Part shown: positions 1-5,485 of the stretch, piece by piece
How positions within the stretch are numbered: position 1 is the first letter of the stretch
How the letters are laid out: the number at the start of each line of letters is the position of its first letter
Assembly (NCBI GenBank): GCA_036389375.1
Contig: DASVQA010000007.1
Span: 1 to 5,485, forward strand
DNA: 5,485 nucleotides
Reading direction: 5' to 3'
Origin: QHXQ01 sp036389375
GTDB lineage: Bacteria; Acidobacteriota; Blastocatellia; Pyrinomonadales; Pyrinomonadaceae
Program-made: the position numbers and the translations under genes
Notes under the pieces: model-generated
What the model was told of the DNA's origin: nothing
Databases searched by the model: none
Seen by the model: only the letters and a program-made list of their open reading frames with translations

Positions 1-1263
<1,263 letters not shown>

Positions 1264-1293
1264 ACTGTCCGGGCGCGCCCGCGCTTAAAAACT

Positions 1294-1336
1294 GAGGCGG
1301 CTTCGTCCCTCCGGCGGACGAGGCCGCTTCTTTTTT
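1294..1336 (+). terminator. Rho-independent terminator of groEL
   Basis: A 15-bp stem pairs 1294-1308 with 1316-1330, around the 7-nt loop CTCCGGC. All positions pair, two of them as G-U (1296-1328 and 1302-1322). The stem is followed at once by six T (1331-1336), and an A run at 1287-1291 lies just before it, so it may also work weakly on the opposite strand. It sits 30 nt after the groEL stop and separates groEL from the next gene. Confidence 0.95.
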
Positions 1337-1426
1337 GTGTGTACCGCAGAGGACAGCGCGCGGCGTCGGCTGTACACGTTTGTAGACGGGCGCGGCGCAA
1401 GCGCGCCGGGCGCGCAGCAAAAACGG

Positions 1427-1455
1427 TTGACCTCGTTCCCTGTTTGGCGCATTAT
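1427..1455 (+). promoter_or_regulatory. Candidate sigma-70-type promoter for the oxidoreductase-phosphoesterase unit
   Basis: The -35 box TTGACC (1427-1432) matches five of six consensus bases. After a 17-nt spacer, the -10 box CATTAT (1450-1455) matches four of six. The element stands in a locally less GC-rich patch, downstream of the groEL terminator and upstream of an independently started gene, which is where a promoter is needed. Transcription would start near 1461-1463. This is read by eye from consensus only; sigma specificity in this organism is not known. Confidence 0.5.
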
Positions 1456-1476
1456 GCCGCGTGCATCAATCAGCCC

Positions 1477-1501
1477 CGTGCCGCTCGACTGCACCGGCAC
1501 G
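1477..1501 (+). repeat. Inverted repeat / possible leader stem-loop
   Basis: CGTGCCG (1477-1483) and CGGCACG (1495-1501) are perfect 7-bp complements around an 11-nt loop. The element begins about 15 nt after the predicted transcription start, so in RNA it would form a hairpin near the 5' end of the leader. No T tract follows, so it is not an intrinsic terminator. Its function is unknown; a stability element or a chance GC-rich dyad are both possible. Confidence 0.4.
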
Positions 1502-1558
1502 CTCATTGCTCACTTTCCTTGCTTCGCTCTTTGCGCGCAGAGTAGCGCTCCCGATGTT

Positions 1559-1592
1559 GCGTCCGGTTTGACCGGCGCAAGCTTTAACGCTT
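1559..1592 (+). repeat. Two adjacent dyads in the leader
   Basis: The first dyad, 1559-1578, is GCG-T-CCGGT, loop TTG, ACCGG-CGC: eight pairs with one bulged T and a tight 3-nt loop. It is followed directly by the near-palindrome AAGCTTTAACGCTT (1579-1592), symmetric about TTAA except for one mismatched pair. They could be an RNA hairpin plus an operator-like site. They lie over 100 nt downstream of the candidate promoter, which favours an RNA role or chance over repressor blocking. Confidence 0.35.
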
Positions 1593-1670
1593 CAGTTGAT
1601 AAGTTCTCAGGCCCGCTTGCCCGTCTCGCATCGTTTGCCGCCGACGGGTGCGCCGCTCCCATTCCTGCTC

Positions 1671-1677
1671 AGGAGGT
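1671..1677 (+). promoter_or_regulatory. Shine-Dalgarno that sets the oxidoreductase start
   Basis: AGGAGGT lies 8 nt before the GTG at 1686, a near-ideal match to the anti-Shine-Dalgarno at ideal spacing. It would lie inside the coding sequence if translation began at the upstream in-frame TTG (1596). It therefore identifies GTG 1686 as the start. Confidence 0.9.
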
Positions 1678-1685
1678 ATCGCGTC

Positions 1686-4094
1686 GTGGCTCGTCTGTCA
1701 TCCCCTATCGAGAAAATCAAAGACCACTATGAGATCATCGTAATCGGTTCCGGTTATGGCGGCGGCATCGCGGCTTCGCGGCTGGCGCGCGCCGGCCGGC
1801 AGGTCTGTCTGCTGGAACGCGGTAAAGAGTTTCAGCCCGCCGACTTTGACGACGCCGGCAAAATGATCAAGCCCGGCGAGTATCCGGACACGGAGGCCGA
1901 AGCCGTGTTGGAAGTGCAGGTCGATCTGCCGCAGAAGCACACAGGCTCGCGCACGGGTCTCTACGATTTGCGCGTCAACGAAGACATCAACGTCTTTCTC
2001 GGCTGTGGTCTTGGCGGCACGTCGCTCGTGAATGCCAACGTCGCGCTGCCGGCCATTGACGAGGTCTATTCGCTTGAGGGCTGGCCCGCGCCCTTCAAGA
2101 ACAATCCCGACATATTGAAACCGTACTACGACATCGCCCGGCAGATGCTCAGACCAAAGCCATACCCCGACCAGACCGACCCGGCGAATTTCCCTCCGCT
2201 GGCCAAACTGAACGCGCTGGGCAAAGCCGCCAACTACTTGCACGAAGATTTCTATCGCCCGCCCATCAACGTCACCTTCGATGCGTTTCCAGACCACACC
2301 AATCACGTCGGCGTCGATCAGCGCCCGTGCGTCGGCTGCGGCGATTGCATGTCCGGTTGTAACTATCGCGCCAAGAACACGACGTTGATGAACTATCTGC
2401 CGGACGCCGTCAATCACGGCGCGGAGATTTTCACGCAGGTCTCCGTGCGCTATCTGGAACGCAAGGACGACCGCTGGCTCGTCCATTATCAACTGCTCCA
2501 TACGGGGCGCGACCGCTTCGATGCGCCGACCATGTTTGTGAGCGCCGACATGGTCGTACTGTCCGCCGGGACGCTCGGCTCGTCCGAAATCCTGCTGCGC
2601 TCGAAGAAGAATGGGCTGCCGCTCTCTGATCAAGTGGGCGAGCATTTCAACGGCAACGGCGACGTGCTGGCGTTCAGCTACAACTGCGACGAAGAGATCA
2701 ACGGTGTCGGCTTCGGCGCGCACCCGCCCGACGGCCCGACCGGGCACAAGGTCGGCCCCTGCATCACAGGCATCATCGATCTGCGCCATAAGCCTGTGCC
2801 GACCGACGGCTTCGTTATCGAGGAAGGGTCTATCGCGGGTGCGTTCGGCGGTTTTCTGCCGAAACTATTTGCGCTTGCCTCGGCGCTCGAAGGCGTGGAC
2901 ACGGACACCGGCGTGCAGGACATGATCCGCGAGCGCATGCGCGAACTCGACAGCCTCACACGCGGCCCCTATCACGGCGCGACGCGCAACACGCAGACGA
3001 TGCTCGTCATGGCGCACGACGACAACAAGGGGCGCTTTTATCTGGCCGACGACCGGCTACGCATTGACTGGAAAGGCGTCGGCAAAGAGGAAATCTTTCA
3101 GAAGGTCAACGAGAAACTCGAACAGGCCACCGTCCCGCTCGGCGGCACGTACCTGAAAGACCCGATCACGAACAGGCTGACGGGCGAAGATTTGATCACG
3201 GTGCATCCGCTCGGCGGCTGCGTCATGGCGGAAGATGCAACGCAGGGCGTCGTCAACGAACGCGGGCAGGTCTTCTCTAAGGTGCAGGGCAATGAAGTTT
3301 ACAAAACGCTCTACGTCACCGATGGCTCGGTTATCCCGCGCCCGCTCGGCGTCAACCCCTTGTTGACGATCTCGGCCGTCTCCGAACGCTGCCTCGCGCT
3401 CATGGCCGAGGAGCATGGCTGGCAGTTCGACTACAACCTCCCGTCGCGCCCGGCCAGCACGCCCGCCGAACCCAAGCTCGGCGTCCATTTCTCCGAAAGC
3501 ATGAGCGGCTACTTCTCAACGGCCGTCACCGATGCGGCCGACGACGCTTACCAGCGCGGCTCCGATCAAGGGCGCGCGGCCGGCTCGCCCTTCCAGTTCA
3601 TCCTGACCATCATCTCCGACGATCTGGAACGCACGATCTCGGACGTGAACTACGTCTCGCCCATGCTCGGCAGCGTCACCGCGCCTGCGCTTTCGCCGCG
3701 CCCGTTGACCGTGACCGAAGGGCAGTTCAACTACTTCCTCGAAGACAGGGACAGGGTTGAAACCAAGCGCATGCAGTACAAGATGAAACTCACGTCCACC
3801 GAAGGCAAGACCTACTACTTCTACGGCTTCAAGGTGATCCACGACGATCCGGGCATAGACAGTTGGACGGACACGACGACGCTCTACATCACCATCTTCG
3901 ACGGCCCCGATATGCAAAGCCCCGTCATCGGCAAAGGCATCCTGCGTATCCCCGTCCCGTCCTTTGTTCGCCAGATGTCCACCATGCAGGTGACGAACGC
4001 GAAGAGTCTGGCCGAACGCTTCACCGCGATGATCAAGTTCGGCCGCTTCTTCGGCGGCAACATCGTGGATACCTACGGCGCGAATGTGGTCTGA
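1686..4094 (+). CDS. FAD-dependent GMC oxidoreductase, cholesterol-oxidase/ChoD-like, with C-terminal extension
   Basis: Predicted flavoenzyme of 802 residues oxidising an alcohol (sterol-type or other CH-OH) substrate; the true substrate and electron acceptor are unknown. Visible in order: Rossmann FAD-binding GSGYGGG (21-27) with the ribose-binding acid in LLERG (E44); a second flavin-contact segment GCGLGGTSLVNAN (106-118); a four-cysteine cluster (C215, C218, C221, C225) followed by AKNTTLMNYL; LSAGTLGSSEILLRS (292-306); and the GMC C-terminal active site VHPLGGC (likely catalytic H507) with TDGSVIPRPLGVNPLLTISA (545-564, likely N557). The GMC core ends near residue 580, about the full length of ChoD-type proteins. 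Residues about 590-802 form an extra region that I do not recognise, probably beta-rich. A hydrophobic stretch at 384-401 may contact lipid. There is no signal peptide or clear membrane helix, so it is probably cytoplasmic. The GTG start is chosen for the AGGAGGT 8 nt upstream; a longer frame from TTG 1596 would add 30 unconvincing residues. It is likely co-transcribed with the phosphoesterase 67 nt downstream. The family call is firm; cholesterol as substrate is not implied. Confidence 0.93.
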   Translation: MARLSSPIEKIKDHYEIIVIGSGYGGGIAASRLARAGRQVCLLERGKEFQPADFDDAGKMIKPGEYPDTEAEAVLEVQVDLPQKHTGSRTGLYDLRVNEDINVFLGCGLGGTSLVNANVALPAIDEVYSLEGWPAPFKNNPDILKPYYDIARQMLRPKPYPDQTDPANFPPLAKLNALGKAANYLHEDFYRPPINVTFDAFPDHTNHVGVDQRPCVGCGDCMSGCNYRAKNTTLMNYLPDAVNHGAEIFTQVSVRYLERKDDRWLVHYQLLHTGRDRFDAPTMFVSADMVVLSAGTLGSSEILLRSKKNGLPLSDQVGEHFNGNGDVLAFSYNCDEEINGVGFGAHPPDGPTGHKVGPCITGIIDLRHKPVPTDGFVIEEGSIAGAFGGFLPKLFALASALEGVDTDTGVQDMIRERMRELDSLTRGPYHGATRNTQTMLVMAHDDNKGRFYLADDRLRIDWKGVGKEEIFQKVNEKLEQATVPLGGTYLKDPITNRLTGEDLITVHPLGGCVMAEDATQGVVNERGQVFSKVQGNEVYKTLYVTDGSVIPRPLGVNPLLTISAVSERCLALMAEEHGWQFDYNLPSRPASTPAEPKLGVHFSESMSGYFSTAVTDAADDAYQRGSDQGRAAGSPFQFILTIISDDLERTISDVNYVSPMLGSVTAPALSPRPLTVTEGQFNYFLEDRDRVETKRMQYKMKLTSTEGKTYYFYGFKVIHDDPGIDSWTDTTTLYITIFDGPDMQSPVIGKGILRIPVPSFVRQMSTMQVTNAKSLAERFTAMIKFGRFFGGNIVDTYGANVV
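2328..2360 (+). other. Ferredoxin-like CxxCxxCxxxC motif within the oxidoreductase
   Basis: Residues 215-225 read CVGCGDCMSGC, four cysteines with the spacing used in bacterial ferredoxins to hold a [4Fe-4S] cluster, though without the usual following proline (N226 here). A similar Cys-rich segment ending in an AKNT-like sequence is, as I recall, typical of ChoD-type GMC proteins and absent from classical secreted cholesterol oxidases. Whether it binds iron-sulfur, zinc or nothing cannot be told from sequence. Confidence 0.6.
3453..4091 (+). other. C-terminal extension of the oxidoreductase (residues 590-802), unassigned domain
   Basis: Beyond the complete GMC fold lie about 210 residues after a Pro/Ser/Ala linker (585-597). 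The region starts GVHFSESMSGYF and continues through alternating hydrophobic segments (FQFILTIISDDL; QYKMKLTSTEGKTYYFYGF; TTLYITIFDG), a pattern that suggests beta strands. It ends in a basic/aromatic helix-like stretch, MIKFGRFFGG. I recall similar extensions in larger bacterial proteins that join GMC oxidoreductase to alpha/beta hydrolase, where this part sits between the two enzymes, but here the protein ends without a hydrolase. The role is unknown; substrate or lipid binding is a guess. Confidence 0.55.
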
Positions 4095-4129
4095 AGCGCG
4101 CGCGGGCAGCGCCGCGCGTTGTGCTTCAG
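4091..4129 (+). repeat. GC-rich stem-loop overlapping the oxidoreductase stop codon
   Basis: The outer arms CTGAAGC (4091-4097) and GCTTCAG (4123-4129) are perfect 7-bp complements. The inner arms CGCGCGG (4099-4105) and CCGCGCG (4112-4118) add another 7 bp around a 6-nt loop, with an asymmetric internal loop between the two helices (G4098 against TTGT 4119-4122). The UGA stop (4092-4094) lies inside the 5' arm. No T run follows, so it is not a classical intrinsic terminator. It could be an RNA-processing or stability element that tunes expression between the two genes. Confidence 0.5.
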
Positions 4130-4144
4130 TCGCGTTTAGCGCGC

Positions 4145-4150
4145 GGAGAG
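4145..4150 (+). promoter_or_regulatory. Probable ribosome-binding site of the phosphoesterase gene
   Basis: GGAGAG ends 11 nt before the ATG at 4162. The match is moderate and the spacing slightly long, but it is the only purine-rich candidate. The next in-frame ATG (4222) has no Shine-Dalgarno before it, so 4162 is preferred. Confidence 0.55.
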
Positions 4151-4161
4151 TACAAAACCGG

Positions 4162-5485
4162 ATGAATCCCCCATTCGAGCTATTGACAGAGCCGGAGGCG
4201 CTTAAGCTGGCGCGCGAGTCCATGGCCTTCAAGGGCGATTTCGCCGATTGGCTGGCAGATCTGATCACGAATAGCCCTAACACGGAGACGCATGTGGCCG
4301 ATCTCTACCCGCTTCTGTATAAGTCGGAACTTCGTTTCGACGTGACGGGCGAGAACATTGAGTCGACGCTGCGGCTGCGGGACGAGGGCACGGCCGCGCA
4401 AACCCCGACTAGACGGCATCGGCTGCGCGAGCCGGGCAATGAAGCCTTCGTCCTGCTCGTGCGAACCAAGGGCAACGGTCGTTGGGGCGTACATCTCTCC
4501 ATCGCGTCCAACAAACAAGGGCAGATCGTTGACTTTAAGGCGAACGGCGACGACGGTGGCCACTGGCGCACGTTCATCTATATCTGTCGTTTCAACGTCA
4601 TCTCTCCGCAGCCAATGGTCGGCTGGTACGATCCCTTCCAACTCGCCCGCACCGCCGTCGATGTCGTCATCTCGACAATCTTCGGCAAAAACTCCGATTA
4701 CCGGTTGATGGAAGCGCTGGGGGCGGGCAAGCCGCTGACGCCTGATTACACGCGCCTATGGCAAACACACGGGCAGGAACGCGACGAGCCTTATGCACAG
4801 AACGGGCGCGGCGCGGCGGCCCAGCAGAACGCGCAAGCTGCGCCAGACCAACTGCGTGAAACCCTCTGGCTTGACTATGTCGGCGATGTCGGCGACGGCT
4901 GGAACTCCACCTACGCGATAGCGCACACGCTGGCCAAGCCCGCACTTGACTTGACCGACCCGAACAATGGCAGCACGTATCATACAGAGCGTGGCGAGGT
5001 GCTGGTCTTCGGCGGCGATCAGGTCTATCCGATGGCCAGCCGCAAGGAATATCAGGTGCGCCTGTTGCAACCTTACGAGACTGCGCTCTGCCGCACACCT
5101 GCGCCGCACCCGCATGCTTACGCCATCCCCGGCAATCACGATTGGTACGACAGCCTCGTCTCCTTCACGCGTCTCTTCTGCTCGCGTCGCTGGTTCGCCG
5201 GCTGGCAGACGAACCAAACCCGCAGCTACTTCGCTCTCAAACTGCCGGGGCATTGGTGGCTACTGGGCACGGACGTGCAACTCGCCTCCGATCTGGACGT
5301 ACCACAGGTCGAATATTTCACAGCGGTCGCAGAGCAGATGGAGCAGGACGATCTGGTTATCATCTGCACGGCCGAACCGCACTGGGTCTATGCTGCCCTC
5401 TATGGCAAGAACGACTCGGACTTTAACGAAAATAACCTCGCCTACCTCGAAAAGAAGATCATCGGCGAGAAGGCGAAGGTCGTCG
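4162..5485 (+). CDS. Metallophosphoesterase with purple-acid-phosphatase-like motifs, 3'-truncated by window edge
   Basis: The frame from ATG 4162 stays open to the right edge, giving 441 residues without a stop. Residues about 236-441 are a calcineurin-like phosphoesterase core, a two-metal fold that hydrolyses phosphate mono- or diesters. Visible ligand motifs: GDVGDGW (D242, with G244 where most members have His), GGDQVY (D286, Y289), GNHDWYD (N325, H326, D327) and TAEPHW (H407). The final GHxH motif would lie past the window. DxG plus GDxxY is the purple acid phosphatase signature, in which the Tyr binds Fe(III). Residues 1-200 are not recognised: a mixed helical start, a segment with beta-like character (95-146), then a conserved-looking helix around WYDPFQLARTAVDVVISTIFG (155-175). 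A Gln/Ala/Gly-rich linker (205-230) joins this to the core. No signal peptide or clear membrane helix is seen, unlike secreted purple acid phosphatases. It lies 67 nt after the oxidoreductase in the same direction, so an operon is likely. The superfamily call is firm; substrate and metals are not known. Confidence 0.88.
   Translation, partial: MNPPFELLTEPEALKLARESMAFKGDFADWLADLITNSPNTETHVADLYPLLYKSELRFDVTGENIESTLRLRDEGTAAQTPTRRHRLREPGNEAFVLLVRTKGNGRWGVHLSIASNKQGQIVDFKANGDDGGHWRTFIYICRFNVISPQPMVGWYDPFQLARTAVDVVISTIFGKNSDYRLMEALGAGKPLTPDYTRLWQTHGQERDEPYAQNGRGAAAQQNAQAAPDQLRETLWLDYVGDVGDGWNSTYAIAHTLAKPALDLTDPNNGSTYHTERGEVLVFGGDQVYPMASRKEYQVRLLQPYETALCRTPAPHPHAYAIPGNHDWYDSLVSFTRLFCSRRWFAGWQTNQTRSYFALKLPGHWWLLGTDVQLASDLDVPQVEYFTAVAEQMEQDDLVIICTAEPHWVYAALYGKNDSDFNENNLAYLEKKIIGEKAKVV

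Larger units (their letters stand above)
1337..1685 (+). other. Non-coding intergenic region and 5' leader of the oxidoreductase gene
   Basis: Between the groEL terminator and the oxidoreductase start I see no convincing gene. The open frames crossing this stretch translate to low-complexity Arg/Ala/Pro-rich sequence with no recognisable motif. The region contains a sigma-70-like promoter (1427-1455), several short inverted repeats (1477-1501, 1559-1578, 1579-1592) and a Shine-Dalgarno (1671-1677). A GTGTAC/GTACAC pair (1339-1344 and 1372-1377) flanks a GC-rich 27-nt loop near the left end and could be a weak hairpin or a protein-binding dyad. If the promoter is used, the transcript carries a leader of about 225 nt. 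I do not recognise a known riboswitch class in it. Confidence 0.6.

Noticed and set aside
1270..1281. 12-base palindrome CGGGCGCGCCCG after the groEL stop
   Set aside because: It can form only a short stem with no T run, and the real terminator follows directly. It is probably a chance product of GC-rich sequence.
1568..1603. Second TTGACC (1568-1573) as a possible -35 box
   Set aside because: No acceptable -10 box lies 16-18 nt downstream (the 17-nt position reads TTCAGT), and the sequence is part of a small hairpin.
1337..1732. Forward open frame of 131 codons across the intergenic region
   Set aside because: Its start is in the T tract of the groEL terminator, it has no Shine-Dalgarno, its translation is low-complexity, and it runs into the oxidoreductase gene in another frame.
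1698..2789. Long reverse-strand open frame of 363 codons opposite the oxidoreductase
   Set aside because: It lies wholly within a gene with strong family motifs. Its translation is Val/Arg/Asp/Gln-rich without recognisable motifs, typical of an antisense shadow in GC-rich DNA.
3516..4283. Reverse-strand open frame of 255 codons spanning the junction between the two genes
   Set aside because: It overlaps the ends of two well-supported forward genes, shows no family motif and has no plausible ribosome-binding site.
4180..5253. Several reverse-strand open frames opposite the phosphoesterase
   Set aside because: The forward frame carries GNHD, GGDQVY and other conserved motifs through this stretch. 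The reverse translations are Arg/Ala/Pro-rich with no motifs.

Overview
This is a GC-rich bacterial chromosomal window carrying three forward-strand protein genes. Nothing on the reverse strand looks real. The chaperonin is a standard bacterial group I GroEL with the Gly/Gly/Met tail. Its wording and the GC-rich codon use would fit Acidobacteriota or another soil-type phylum, but that placement is a low-confidence impression. There are no rRNA, tRNA, mobile-element or CRISPR signals.

Layout. Positions 1-1263 hold the C-terminal three quarters of groEL, which enters from the left edge and is closed by a strong intrinsic terminator at 1294-1336. Positions 1337-1685 are non-coding. They hold a plausible sigma-70-type promoter (1427-1455) and a structured leader of about 225 nt that ends in a near-perfect Shine-Dalgarno. 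Positions 1686-4094 encode an 802-residue FAD-dependent GMC oxidoreductase of the cholesterol-oxidase/ChoD type. It has a ferredoxin-like four-cysteine cluster and a C-terminal extension of about 210 residues that I do not recognise. After a 67-nt gap with a GC-rich stem-loop, an open frame begins at 4162 and runs off the right edge without a stop. Its first 441 residues are an unrecognised N-terminal region followed by a metallophosphoesterase core whose visible motifs (DxG, GDxxY, GNHD) follow the purple-acid-phosphatase pattern.

Functional reading. groEL is a separate housekeeping unit that ends at its terminator. The oxidoreductase and phosphoesterase lie in the same direction with a short gap and no T-tract terminator between them, so they are probably co-transcribed. 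Both look cytoplasmic, since neither has a signal peptide or a clear transmembrane helix. An alcohol/sterol-type oxidoreductase next to a phosphoesterase suggests a small pathway acting on a lipid-like or polyol substrate, but the sequence does not show the substrate. This pair, each member with an unassigned extra domain, is the least ordinary part of the window.
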